From Cryptomeria japonica (taxonomy: Eukaryota; Streptophyta; Pinopsida; Cupressales; Cupressaceae): a stretch of DNA of 64,000 nt. Under the pieces are notes generated by a model, which was not told where the DNA came from, ran no database searches, and was given only the letters and a program-made list of their open reading frames with translations. Shown here piece by piece: positions 33,282 through 45,075 of this stretch. The translations under genes and the position numbers were made by a program. The stretch covers positions 691,118,083 through 691,182,082 of the forward strand of contig NC_081412.1 in the NCBI RefSeq assembly GCF_030272615.1, in the 5' to 3' direction. Every line of letters begins with the position of its first letter. The first letter of the stretch is position 1.

Positions 33282-34078
33282 TGTTAGAATTCCCACAGAT
33301 ACTGAGAGGGGGGGGTGAATCAGTATCTAACCCGTGAGTAGTATTTATTAAGTTAAAACATGCAGAACATAAAATAGCAGTATAGCGGTATGTAAGAATT
33401 AATGCAATAAACAGAATCAGAAACATCCACATGAAAAGAACACTATAACACAAGATGTTTAACGAGGAAACCCGGTGTGGGAAAAACCTCGGTGGGATTT
33501 GCAACCCACAATATTCACTTACTGGCCAATAAGAGAATATTACTTACAATAGGGGCCTGCACATGTAGGAAGGCCAACTGCCTAGAGCTCACTGCTCAAT
33601 GAGAAGTCATACTGACTTACAATGAGTATTATACTAATCCAATGATCTGTACTGCTTTACAATAGCATCTCCAATTCCAGATTCAGTACCGGTTCTAAGT
33701 CTGTTCTTTACATATACCCTTGACCTATAATTCGCACATTAGGTTTGCCTAATAATTTTCTTTATGCTCACTACCTTACCTTTTTAAATGTCTACAATGA
33801 TCTCCTTTATATACAAGAGTCATTTTACAATTTGCCAAGTCGGCTTACAATAATAATCAAAATATTACATATCAAAAATCATGTCGGCCTCTATGCTGGT
33901 ATACATCTTTTCTTCTGTGCCGGTGTAGAGTGATCTTGTTGATGCCAGTTCACTGTCTTGCTTGTGTAATGCTTTGCCAGTATGATGTCTTGCCAGTGCC
34001 ATAGGATTGCAAGGTTGCCATCAATGACAAAACCTTCAATCACACACAATGTCTCATTGGAGTGTCCATATGCCAACA
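33282..34078 (-). repeat. 3' LTR of the Copia-type non-autonomous element
   Basis: This 797-bp LTR is about 96% identical by eye to 37167-37977. The minus-strand TATA-like TATATAAAGG lies near 33804-33813. Confidence 0.9.
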
Positions 34079-34090
34079 ATCTCCCCCTTT
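34079..34090 (-). promoter_or_regulatory. Polypurine tract of the Copia-type non-autonomous element
   Basis: Reads AAAGGGGGAGAT on minus, directly before the 3' LTR. Confidence 0.8.
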
Positions 34091-34282
34091 GGCATTGATG
34101 GCAACACTCATTAGAAATTTCAAAAAGTGTCCAAAATGTGTAGTCCAAAAAAAATTTACCAGCTCCCCCTGAGCATATGATTCCTGTCTTTGAACTTTCT
34201 CATCCTACTACTCCCCCTTTGGCATCAATGACAAAGGTTGTCAAGATGTTAGTAGAGTTTGTAGTTATACCTATCCATATCC

Positions 34283-37095
34283 TCAACCTTGTAGTTGGGT
34301 AGTTTTTATCTGAAAAAGATCGCCCAAAATTAAGTTTATACTATCCATAAACTTTTTGCTATCTTTTATTGTTGTTTCAGTCCTCTTCACAGTACTGGTG
34401 AGATGCTGCAATTGTTCTGCCGGTGATTTACTTCCCTGTGCTAATGCCTCTGAGATTTCCTTCTACAGAGATGCTAGATAGTCCAATCTTGGACTCAGTT
34501 TAGATCTCAAGTGTTTTGCCTTGTTTATTATTGTCTCTTTCTCTCTTTGTTGTTTAAGCAATTCTTCCTCAAAATTTGCTAACTTATCTTCAAAAATAGA
34601 TAGTGAATCTAGTGAGTTGACAAAATTGTCTGCAAGCTTGTTTATCTCTTCCTGTGCCTTGCTTATTTTCTTGTCAATATCTACAGTCAAGAAGTTTGTT
34701 TTGCATGTGTCTTTATACAGGTTTTTATACTCTTTTAACAAACTACACAGTTCCGGTAGAAGTGTGTCAAAGTCTCTATTACACTTCTTTATTTCTTCTT
34801 CAAAGAATTTCTGTTTCTCCTTTTCTACCATGTCCTTTACAGATTCTTCCTTTATTTTCTCAATATTTCCAGAAATGTATTTACATAATGTGTCCAACTG
34901 TCCTAAAGAATCTTTATTATCTATATTACAATCAGGAGCAATTATCTTCAAAATTGGTATTGAATCATCTATTGCTTTGTAAGCTTGTGAACTGTAGTCA
35001 GTTATTTTCTTAATGGATTCAAGTAATACCTCAGTCACATTTGTTGACTTTGATGATGACCCAACAAACTGAGTACTGGTGGAAGTGACCATGCTTGTAT
35101 TGACCTCTGGCAGGTCAATTTGTGTCTGCATTTCCTTTAGCACTAGTTTTCCTGCTTCATTGCTTACCAGCGGCATCTGTTCTGGAGCCTTTAGCTTTGT
35201 CGGTTTCTCTGTTTGTGCCTTAGATTCCATCTTTTTCCCTATATCCTTTGCCGGTTGCTCTGTATTTCCTGTTACCGGAGGCTCTTTAGCCATATCTGAT
35301 TTTTCACTTGTATCTTTATCAACTGTTATGTTGATCTTTTGGGTATCAACATTTACAGTGTACAGGACTTCGGGATTTGGATTGCTATCCTCTACATCCA
35401 TGCTTTCAGCTGCCAGTTGGTTTTAAGGGGTTGTAATTTTTATAGGTGGAGGTAGGTTGTCTTTAACCCTTATGCTTGGAGGTCCACCAATTTTGCCTTT
35501 CCCTTTGTCCTTATCCTTCTGATATACCTTAATAGGCTTGGGATTCCTGTATTCTTCTTGTTTTTCTTTTTCAACCAAAAATATGTCCCAACCATCTTCT
35601 GTTTCCTCTTAAACTTCTGTAACTCTTCCTGCCATTAGTGAAATATGCCAGTGTGCAGTGGAGAAGACTGTTCGGTTAGCCTGAGCTATCAGATCATCAA
35701 TTTCCTTTTGGGAGTTTACCGAATATATAGCAAGTAGTTTTTCTATTTTTATTTTCTTGTCTAATTCAATTACTCCTTGCCTTCTGGCCTCAAGTCTTTT
35801 GTATAAATCATCAGGAATTTCATTTATGACTTCCATCAAAAACTTTTTGAACATGTCCATATGTAATATTACACTCTCCTCAACCTGCCCTTTTTCATCA
35901 GCAGATAGGGTGTCATAAATTTTCCCTATGTTTTTCAGTTTTCCTTCCTCTGTGATCTCATTTAGCAAAATGTCTAGAGGTGCCAAGTCAGTTTTTGTCT
36001 TTTTCTTTTTCTTAGGAGTCAGCTTCTTTCTAGGTGTGACCTTTCTGACTGGAGATCTCATAGCTTGTTGCTTCTGCCTTGTCCTTCTAGGTGAAGGAGT
36101 GGTTGCCGGTGAGGGATCTATTTTCCTAACAACTCTTTTAAAGGTTGTTGGAATGTCTCCTTCCGAAGAAGTACCTACCGGTGATAGATGAGCTTCAGGT
36201 TGTGGGGATGCCAACTCATCTTCAGTTATGTCGGTCTTCTTTAATACATCTTCCTTAATGGCTTTTGCTTGTCTGGATCCTTTTCTCACAAATGCGTCTA
36301 CCTTCTTCACTCTTTTCTTGGACTGTATTTGTTTTTCTATTGTTTCAACACTACCAAATACTTCCTCCTTAGGTTCATTGGGAGCTTCCAGAAGTGCTTT
36401 GGCATAAGTTTCAACTATGTGGTCATCTGTCTCATAGCCCATTTCTGTTACCCAGATTGTCCTTAGGATGACTGCTTCCATCCATATTTCATCCTTTTTA
36501 ATAACAAAGCATATATCATCTTTGTATTTATCTACAATTTTCTGAGATAACCTTGTCCTTTTCTTCATTTTTGTCTTTAGTGCTTGGAAAAGTCATGAAT
36601 GTTGTTTTCTTTGTTCTCACCCATGGTATTGAATAGTTCTGTCAGTTGCTTTCCTACCGGTATGTCATATCCAAGTTCTATATATCCTATACCGGGAACC
36701 TGTTTTGTTATATGAAGCATTAGACATACTAACAGATTTCCAAATCTGAAAGTTCCTTTCTTATCCTTCTTTATCTTTCCAAGGTTTTCTATCAGTTCAT
36801 CCTTTAACCATTCACAGATGTCAATTTTTGCATTGTCTGTTATCATATCATAAGCACTCTTAATGCATAAACTTGAAACTGAGTTAAGTCTATTAGCATG
36901 AGTGGCTTTGTAACCTAAGATCGTACTTAAGAATCTCACATTTGTATCATTTACATCGTTGACCCTTAGAGATATTTTATCAAATGTTGCACCTATTAGG
37001 TCTATGACTAAATCATCTTCTAATCTGATATTTTTCAACTTCTCTACATCATAATCAGTAAGAGCTCCTTCAAGTTATTTCATCAGATTTTCCAT
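34283..37095 (-). pseudogene. Novel ~937-codon ORF in the non-autonomous element; no Gag/Pol domain
   Basis: ATG at 37095 lies ~55 bases after the primer-binding site, and the final TGA is at 34283, so the ORF fills nearly the whole interior. The N-terminal part (37095-36590) looks globular (RFLSTILGYKATHANRLNS, ICEWLKDELIENLGKIKKD, FRFGNLLVCLMLHITKQVPG). The middle (36300-35960) is rich in Lys, Pro, Ser and Thr, with TPRKKLTPKKKKK as a probable nuclear signal. The C-terminal third (34950-34470) is Lys/Glu/Leu-rich with coiled-coil character (KKISKAQEEINKLADNFV). Lesions are TAA at 37075, one frameshift near 36590, TAA at 35606, TAA near 35426 and TAG at 34460. All four stops fit C-to-T change of CAA or CAG. 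Otherwise it is open, implying the ORF was maintained while the family was active. I know no family for it. Confidence 0.7.
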
Positions 37096-37148
37096 CTTTA
37101 CCGATGTCAAGATCTTCCTCAAGCTGTTAGGCTTCTGAAAATAGAGGA

Positions 37149-37164
37149 CCAGGCTCTGATACCA
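37149..37164 (-). promoter_or_regulatory. Initiator-Met tRNA primer-binding site
   Basis: TGGTATCAGAGCCTGG on minus, two bases after the 5' LTR, is the usual Ty1/copia primer site and establishes the class of this pol-less element. Confidence 0.9.
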
Positions 37165-37166
37165 AT

Positions 37167-37977
37167 TGTTAGAATTCCCATAGATATTGAGAGGGGGGGG
37201 GGTGAATCAGTATCTAACCGGTGAGTAGTATTTATTAAGTTAAAACATGCAGAACATAAAATAGCAGTATACCGGTATGTAAGAATTAATGCAATAAACA
37301 GAATCAGAAACGTCCACATGAAAAGAACACCATAACACAAGATGTTTAACGAGGAAACCCGATGTGGGAAAAACCTTGGTGGGATTTGTGACCCACAATA
37401 TTCACTTACTGGCCAATAAGAGAATATTACTTACAATAGGGGCCTGCACATGCAGGAAGGCCAACTGCCTAGAGCTCATTGCTCAATGAGAAGTCATACT
37501 AACTTACAATGAGGATTATACTAATCCAATGATCTGTACTGCTTTACAATAGCATCTCCAATGCCAGATTTAGTACCGGTTCTAACTATGTTCTTTACAT
37601 ATACCCTTGACCTATAATTCGCACATTAGGTCTGCCTAATAATTTTCTTTATGCTCGCTACCTTACCTTTTTAAATGTCTACAATGATCTCCTTTATATA
37701 CAAGAGTCATTTTACAATTTGCCAAGTCGGCTTACAATAATAATCAAAATATTACATATCAAAAATCCTGTCAGCCTCTATGCCGATATACATCTTTTCT
37801 TCTGTGTCGGTGCCGGTGCCGGTGTAGAGTGATCTTGTTGATGTCGGTGCACTGTCTTGCTTGTGTAATGCTTTGCCAGTATGATGTCTTTCCAGTGCCA
37901 TAGGATTGCAAGGTTGCCATCAATGAAAAAACCTTCAATCACACACAATGTCTCATTGGAGTGTCCATATGCCAACA
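37167..37977 (-). repeat. 5' LTR of the Copia-type non-autonomous element
   Basis: This is the 811-bp promoter copy. TATATAAAGG on minus (about 37691-37700) is the likely TATA box. A run of nine or more G on the plus strand near 37192 differs in length from the 3' LTR, as expected of a homopolymer. Confidence 0.9.
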
Positions 37978-38726
37978 AAACCTTGCACCAAACTCTTCAC
38001 ATGTATACTTATTATAGGCCAAAAATTCACTTCATTTAGCTATGTTTATGTCTTATACATTCCAAAATGTCCACTCCACTCCCCACTATGCTTTTCCCTT
38101 ATTAGGTCCCCTCTCATTGAAACCTTGAAAATACACAATTTTTAACCTTCAAACAAAAAGTCAAATTGAATGAAATACTCAAACCATGGATTTCTATCCC
38201 TTTCTAATGGACGTTGACTAGTTGTCCATGCATCCTTGAAATCATAATCATTTGGATACAACTTCTTTATTACATTAAATTTAACAACATTGATTCTTAA
38301 CTCATTCATGAATAAACATCTTATGCTAAGTGCATATGATACCCTATTGGACTTACCACTTCTATCCTTTAATAAAAAAGATTGATTTTGTAAGAATTCC
38401 ACCCATTTCATATGTCTTTGGTTCAACTTACCTTGGTTGTTGATTAATTGCAAGGCATGGTGGTCTATATATAACACAAATTCTTTAGGTAGAAAATAGT
38501 GTCTCCGCTTCTTCAAGGCTTGCACTATAACATAGAATTCTTCGTCATAGATTGAGCATTTCCAATTAGAATTTATTAACTTCTTATGGAAGTAGAGAAT
38601 GGGTCTTCCTTCTTGAGTTAAAACTCCTCTAATTGCACATCCACTAGCATCATAATCAACTTGAAACACTCTATTTGAATCTGGCAACACAAACACCAAT
38701 TGTTTTATCACTTTCTTCTTCAACAA
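37978..38726 (-). pseudogene. Chromovirus RNase H and RNase H-integrase linker
   Basis: The 194-codon open piece shows FQVDYDASGCAIRGVLTQ, RPILYFHKKLIN, YDEEFYVIVQALKKRRHY, LYIDHHALQLIN and RHMKWVEFL, the gypsy RNase H with its first Asp (YDAS) and Glu present. The linker runs to the nested insertion at 37977, after which integrase resumes at 33281. RNase H degrades the RNA template during cDNA synthesis. Confidence 0.85.
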
Positions 38727-39620
38727 CTAAAATCTCTTTTCTACTATAGATATCCACTAAAAATATTTCCTACCTCCTTTCATTATCTATGTGATAGCTG
38801 TACATATTCCATTGTAATTTCTTATGAACTTCTTGTAGAAGATTGCTAATCCATGAAAACTTATAGCCTCGAACATTCTCTTAGGTGAAGGCCAATCTCC
38901 TATTACATTAACCTTCTTTGGCTCCATCTTTAACTCTTTTTCAAAGACTACAAAACCTAGGTACACTAGTTCTCTTTTCATTAAACTACACTTTTTTTAA
39001 TTTTCCTAATAAATTTTCCTCTCAACCTTTGTAGAACTGTCTTAATGTACAATAGGTGTTCCTTTTTATATTTACTAAAAATTAAGATATTATATAAATA
39101 AATAATGACAATTTTTCCAAGGAAAGGATTTAATAGCACTTTCATCAATCTTACAAAGGTGTTGAGTGCATTTGTTATCCCAAATGGAATCACTAACCAC
39201 TCATATAGACCATCCTTGGTCTTGAATGTTGTCTTTCATTCATCACCTTTTCTAATCCTAATTTGATACCGACTCTTTAGTCAATATTATCTAAAAGTAC
39301 TTTGCTCCACTCAATCAATCTACCAAGTCATTCATTCATGGTAATGGAACATGTACTTAACATTAATATTATCTATAGCTCTTGAATCAATGCATATTCT
39401 CCATTCTCCATATTTATTTGGTACTAGTACCATAGGTGCAACACATGGACAAATACTCTCTCTACTCAATCCCTTATCTAGCAACTCTTGCACTTGCTTG
39501 TTTACCTTCTCATTCTCCAAGGCTGTCATTCTGTATGATTCCTTATTTGGTAGTCTTGCACCTAATATCAAGTCCATGCAATTAATTATCCTCCTCATTG
39601 GAGGTAATCCATCAAATAAT
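38727..39620 (-). pseudogene. Chromovirus reverse transcriptase (fragmented)
   Basis: Three open pieces in order are 39598-39332 (LPNKESYRMTALENEKV, VLVPNKYGEWRICIDSRAI), 39193-38981 ([28 protein letters not shown]) and 38981-38787 (ELVYLGFVVFEKELKM, FHGLAIFYKKFIRNY). The catalytic YLDD reads YLYN, so both Asp are lost. At least two frameshifts are present. It is clearly an old copy. Confidence 0.85.
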
Positions 39621-40330
39621 TATTTCATCAAAATCTCTATGAATTCATCCAAAAGTTATGGATGTTTTTGGGAACTTCTTCCCATTTTGAGCTATTGCCT
39701 TAACCTCTATAGGTTTAGGTAAAAAAGAAAATAATACCTTCCCCTTTATGGGGTTCTTTAGAAATTATTTTTTAATAACTAAAAACACTCTATTAGCTTT
39801 ATCTACCTCCTCATCTTTATCCTTCAAGGGATTCAAACCATATTTATTCCCATTCCTCTTGATCTTATAACAATTAGTATTGCCATCATGAATGGCTTAC
39901 TTATCATATTGCTTAGGTCTTCCTAACAAAAGATATTATGCATCTATGGCATTATTTCACACATTATCTCAACTTTATAATTTTCGACATGAAAATTAAG
40001 AAACCGGTGCTCACTTACCAACAATTGATGTCCTTTTTGCAACCAATAGACCTTGTAGGGAGTTGGGTGTATTATCCTTCTCAACTTCAGTTTCTTCACC
40101 ATCTCTTCTAACACTAAATTATCAATGTTGGCACTATCCATAACGACTTTGCAGTATCTCTCTTCAAACCTACACCTGGTTCTAAATATATTTATTTTAT
40201 GTTCAAGTTCTCCTTGCACCTTTTTTGGTTTTAGAAGAACTCTTCTTAGCATCAAGGATTCCTCGTCTTTAGGTTCTTCTTCACATGTTGATGAAATCAC
40301 ACTCTCTTCCTCAGCTTGTGCAATATGGAC
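39621..40330 (-). pseudogene. Chromovirus protease region (fragmented)
   Basis: 40300-39944 shows NIFRTRCRFEERYCKVVMD, SANIDNLVLEEMVKKLKL and HPTPYKVYWLQKGHQLLV, the plant chromovirus protease. The active site D-S-G is replaced by D-S-A. The stretch to 39621 links to RT and is full of stops. Confidence 0.7.
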
Positions 40331-41098
40331 TCTTATTTATTTTACTTTTCCATTATTTTATTGTACTTGAGGGTATTCAAATACCCTATCTATACTTTAT
40401 GCATATTGGAAACATGTCTCAGTAAATCCACTTCCTCTTCTAAAATTTCCTCTAACTCTAGAATAATCATTCCTTCCCATTCTTGATTAGGTATTAGCTT
40501 GAGAAGTTGTTGTGTCTCCTTTATTACTCTGTTAGCCACATCCAATATTGGATTGTCCTCTACTTATTGAGGGTTTTCCTCTTCATTTGGAACTATTTTG
40601 TCTTCTAGAGATCTTTTCTTTTTTCATCAATGAAAATTGATCAACTTCTTCTACATTGGTAATTCTCACCATGCTAATATCATCTTGAATAAATTAATAT
40701 AAATTATTAATATACCTAGAGATCTTCTTAACATCATCTTCAATGTGTCCAAATTTTATGTTTGGTTTGTAAAACTCCTCTGTATACTCTTGCACATTCT
40801 TCTACTTTTGCTTGAGGTTCTACAAATTCTTGAACCTAATGAATCGGTGGCCTACTGGTAGGAATTGCATCTTCAACTTAGTTACCATTCTCTCCCAAGT
40901 CTTGATTTTCTCCTTTCCTTTCCTTTGTCTCTCAATTTGCACATGATCCCACCATAATGATGTGTGTACCTTTAGTCCTGCAGTTACAAGTTTCACTCTC
41001 TAAGGGTCCTCAATGGATTCCAATTCAAAATATTTGTCCTTATTTGAAATCTAATCAATTATCTCTTTTGGATTCAAGTTACCATTATAGGTTGGAAG
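40331..41098 (-). pseudogene. Chromovirus gag, C-terminal part (right of the Copia insertion site)
   Basis: Starting at the Copia border, minus reads LPTYNGNLNPKEIID, a TAG where Trp is expected, then KDKYFELESIEDPQRVKL, SLWWDHVQIERQRKGKEK, TWERMVTKLKMQFLP and VQEYTEEFY. This is the Retrotrans_gag domain. The N-terminal part is at 47462-47734; the two join in frame at CTTCC, which is the duplicated target. Confidence 0.8.
41094..41098. repeat. Target-site duplication of the Copia element, left copy
   Basis: The bases ggaag match 47462-47466 exactly. Confidence 0.92.
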
Positions 41099-42187
41099 TG
41101 TAAGGAAAGAAAGTGCGGAAATTTGCTTTCCTAATGTCAGTTTACAAGGGAGAATAGACTAGTGCATACAAAATTTCAACATTTACAGAATATGGCACAA
41201 GCATGAGCAAACACAATTAAACAACATAGTAAGAGAACACACATAGTTAACGTGGGAAAACCCTTTCGGGAGAAAAACCCACCACCAACAGATAATCGAC
41301 TTTATTAACAGTATGTCAAAAACAATACAATAAATTCCAGTCTCAATGTCAAAAACATACAACACTTGGATAACAATTACAGCACACTCAATGGCTATCG
41401 TAACTCTATCTACATCCGGTTCACATTTTGCTTCTAATACCAAACCAGTTGACCATTTATCTAAGCAACTGCAACAACGGCTTGAAGTCTAACTGTCTGC
41501 CTGCGTCGGTTTGCATTCAAAGAAAACCAATTATCCCACATGCAGTAGGAAGTCGGGTCGGTTCGTATTCACATACACCGACAGTCTCATCCTTAGTGTC
41601 CGAGTGGTCACCTTTTTTGGATCTTGGTTCATTCTCACACCGACGTTGGTCTTCTCTCCATCGGCCATCGATATAGCCTTCAAACGGTAGAGTTGATCGC
41701 CTGATGAAAACCGATCGCCTAAGGTGACTCCATCGGGTCATCGGCCAGAGAGATGAACTATTACCCTGATCTCCGATAACTGAGAGTGGTCTCATCGGCT
41801 CATCGGATCAAGCACTGCGAGGTTACTCCGACCTCTGATAACAGAGAGTGGTCTCATCGGCTCATCAGATCAAGCCCAAAACCGTTATCCTGATGAGCGA
41901 AGCACTTTGAGACAGAACAAGATGAACTTATTGGGACTTCGACATAGCCTTTAGTACATTAGCCCAACAGCCGATATCGACCTGGACTGCCTAAGATAGC
42001 TCCATCGGGTATCGGAATAGTTTCTGATAGAAATACCCGATAGCCGATGACAACCCGAACAACCTAGGATAGCTCCATCGGGTCATCGACACAATTCTGA
42101 TGTAGTCTTCCACTCTGTTGTTCCATCGGTGTAGGCTAGCCCGATCAACCCAAACATGTCAAGTGAATTAGAGGCACATTTCCAACA
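41099..42187 (-). repeat. Copia 3' LTR
   Basis: This 1,089-bp LTR runs on plus from tgtaaggaaag to catttccaaca. Its right half (41620-42150) is crowded with atcgg/ccgat words and contains an internal ~64-bp duplication (gagagtggtctcatcgg, 41791 and 41846). Confidence 0.92.
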
Positions 42188-42202
42188 AACTCCCACTTGA
42201 TG
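42188..42202 (-). promoter_or_regulatory. Copia polypurine tract
   Basis: Minus reads CAAGTGGGAGTT next to the 3' LTR. Confidence 0.7.
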
Positions 42203-42238
42203 AGGAATTCACTGGGCCCAATACCATTTCAGACGTTA

Positions 42239-44155
42239 CTAAGAAACATGGGTATGAAGACCCATAGAATTTGAACACCACCTGAACTTGTGCATGTTCA
42301 CTGGTTTCACCAAGGCATCTGCAACATTTTCCAGAGTGTCTACCTTGTTAAGATAAACTTTTCCATCTTCCACCATGTCACGAATGAAGTGATACTGAAC
42401 ATCAACATGTTTCGACCTAGCACGAAAAGTAGGATTCTTTGCCAAACATATGGCACTCTGACTGTCACTCCAAATTTCAACCTGCCCTTCATCAAAACCA
42501 ATATCTAAACTCAAACGCCTAAGCCAGATTGCTTCTTTAGAAGCATGTATGGCCACCATGTATTCCGCCTCTGTAGTGGACAAAGTGACTACAACTTGCC
42601 ACTTTCTCATCCAACTAATTACTTCACCATTCAGGACAAAAACATATCCACTAGTAGATCTCCTGCTGTCAATATCCCCTACCTAATCAGAATCCGTATA
42701 ACCACAAATGCTGAGAGTTCTCTTTGAATCCTTCATATTACCATGATAACACAATGCAAAGTCTAAAGTACCCTTCAGGTATCTAAACACTCTCTTTACA
42801 ACATCCCAGTGTGGTTTCCCTAGATTCGACATAAACCTGCTAAGTACTCCCACTGGTTGGGAAATATCTGGTCTTGTATAGACCATAGCATACATCAGAC
42901 TACCTATAGCACTTGCGTAAGGTATACTTTTCATATCTTCAATCTCTTTTGGAGATTTCGAATTGTCAAGCACAAACAACTTAGTTCCCTGCAAGATGGG
43001 AACCACCTGTGGTTTACAATCAGACATAAGAAACCTGTCAAGGACATTGGTTATATACTTCCTTTGGATGAGCCAAAGTTTCCTCTTTGATCTATCTCTT
43101 TTTATCTCCATTATGTAATTTGCTGGTCCTAAGTCCTTCATTTCAAATTTCATAGAAAGCTGAGATTTTAAATCTAAGATCATACCTTTTGTGTTTCCTA
43201 TGAACAACATATCATCTACATACAAAGCTATGATAAGAATCCTATCACCATCAATTTTGTAGTAAACACAATGATCAGCCTTTGATCTCACAAATCCCAA
43301 AGACAAAACTTATGTATCATACTTTTGATACCACATTCTGGGAGACTATTTTAAACCATACAGAGACTTCTTGAGTTTGCATACTAGATGTTCTTTACCT
43401 TCTCCCACAAAATGCTTAGGCTGGGACATATAAATTTCTTCTTCAAGGTCACCATGAAGAAACATTATCTTCACATCCATCTGTTCAATCTCCCAATCAT
43501 ATGCGGCTGTAAGTGACAAGAGAAATCTAATAGATGTCAGCTTAGCTACAGGAGAGAAGATTTCCCCACAATCAATACCTTCTTTTTGTTAATACCCCTT
43601 TGCGACCAGTCTTGCTTTGTATTTGTCAATACTGCCATCTGGACCGTACTTCTTTTTAAACACCCATTTGCATCCTATAGGATTTCTTCCTTTAGGAAGT
43701 GGCACCAAATCCCAAGTTCCATTTTTATCCAATGATGACATTTCATCACTCATGGCTTCCAACCAGGAATCTGAATCAGGCAGTTCAATTGCTTCTTTGA
43801 CAATCCTAGGCTCATCAGTATCTGCAAGTAAAGCATAAGCACAATTAACATTCAATATAGAATGATTGTACTTATTTGGTGTATACCTATTACATTGTCG
43901 TCTCTCTCGAGTAGATCTACTCAACTCTGGCATGGAGGCTTCTTGAGGTTCCACAGGAGGCTCATCATCATGTTCTTCTTCAGAACTACTTGAACTGTTT
44001 GAACTCTCCTCATCTTCAAGTATATGTGGAGACTCTTCTTTGGCTGGAGGAATTTCAACCTCAGCTTCTCCTTTCTTTTTAATATTATGATCTAGTGACA
44101 AAGGCTTTAGCTCATGAAAAATCACACTTCTGTTGTATACAACCTTACCAGTCAC
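42239..44155 (-). pseudogene. Copia reverse transcriptase and RNase H
   Basis: One minus frame. After an acidic linker come the RT motifs WLEAMSDEMSSLDKNGTWDL, CKWVFKKKYGPDGS, ARLVAKGY, QMDVKIMFLHGDLEEE, SLYGLK and ALYVDDMLFIG, so the catalytic YVDD is intact though the first RT Asp region reads DVKIMFLHG. RNase H has [17 protein letters not shown] and [12 protein letters not shown], so its acidic residues are present. It ends at 42239 close to the 3' LTR. Stops are TAA after KGY, TAG after GLK (CAG expected), TAA after KYDT and TAG after TDSD (TGG likely). RT copies RNA into cDNA in the particle. Confidence 0.92.
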
Positions 44156-45075
44156 TGGATTCCAAAGTTTCTATCCTTTCACACCAACTCCATAGCCAAT
44201 GAAGATACATTTCACCATTTTGTTATCCCATTTAGATCTATTAACATCAGGCACATGAGCATATGCCTTTGCACCAAAAATATGAAGGTTCCTTAAAGAA
44301 GGTTTCTTACTAGACCATGCTTCCATAGGTGTTTTGTCAATCAATGCTGAAGTAGGAGAACGATTCAATAGGTAACACGCTGTAGCAACTACTTCAGCCC
44401 AAATTTTTTGTTCCAGCCTAGCTTCGCTCAACATGCTTCTTGCCTTCTCCATTAGAGACCGATTCAACCTTTTTGCAACTCCATTCTGTTGTGGAGTGTA
44501 AGGTACAGTCTTATGTCTCTTAATTCCATGATCAACACAATAATTGTCAAAATATGCACTACAAAATTCACCAACTTGTCTGTTCTCAAACATTTAATCT
44601 TTCTCCTAGTCTGATTCTCAACAAGGTTCTTAAACTCCTTAAATTGACTGAACACTTCTGATTTACTTTTAAGAAAGTACACAAATTCCCTTCTTGAATA
44701 ATCATCTACAAAAGATACATAGTATTTAGACTTAGACAAAGAAGGTACATCCACTAGACCAAACACATCAGAGTGAATTTAATCCAGAATATCAGTAGAC
44801 TTATGAGGACTGGAATAAAACTGAACACGGTTATGTTTTCCATATATGCAGTGTTCACATAAATCGAACTCAAAACTACAATCATCCAGACCTTCAACCA
44901 GATTCTTATTCTTCAAGGATTTTAATCCTTTTTTACCTATGTGGCCTAACCTATTATGCCAGAGCATTGTTTTCTCAGCAGGAAGTTTAGCTTCCAATGA
45001 ATTAGCCTTATGCATCATTATAGTTGTCTTAACTGACTTTTTCAGAGGCCATATTACAACATATAGGTTCAACAT
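44156..45075 (-). pseudogene. Copia GAG-pre-integrase and integrase core
   Basis: The pre-integrase zinc finger shows LWHNRLGHIGKKGLKSL and CEHCIYGKHNRV. The core has YYVSFVDDYSRREFVYFL (first Asp), KCLRTDK (second Asp, with a frameshift just after it) and YTPQQNGVAKRLNRSLMEKA. The catalytic Glu of the DDE triad, expected in NGVAERxNR, is Lys (AAA/AAG), which would abolish integration. Later motifs IWAEVVATACYLLNRSP, TPMEAW and FGAKAYAHVP are normal. The frameshift lies near 44580. Confidence 0.9.

Larger units (their letters stand above)
33282..37977 (-). mobile_element. Non-autonomous Copia-type LTR element carrying a novel ORF (LARD-like)
   Basis: LTRs 33282-34078 and 37167-37977 both run from tgttagaattccc to catatgccaaca. 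On minus the 5' LTR is followed by a primer-binding site TGGTATCAGAGCCTGG (37149-37164), the exact initiator-Met type. A polypurine tract AAAGGGGGAGA (34080-34090) precedes the 3' LTR. Flanks gaacc and aaacc are a 5-bp duplication with one transition. The 3.1-kb interior has no Gag, protease, RT or integrase motif but encodes one long ORF. Large non-autonomous retrotransposons usually have non-coding interiors, so a conserved ORF is unusual. The insertion lies in the zinc-finger part of the chromovirus integrase; joining the flanks across the site restores the reading QGFRVFQNAKG. Confidence 0.9.

Noticed and set aside
34521-35426. Plus-strand ORFs with Ser/Leu-rich, membrane-like translations (153, 119 and 115 codons)
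   Set aside because: They are antisense shadows of the Lys/Glu-rich coiled-coil coding on minus.
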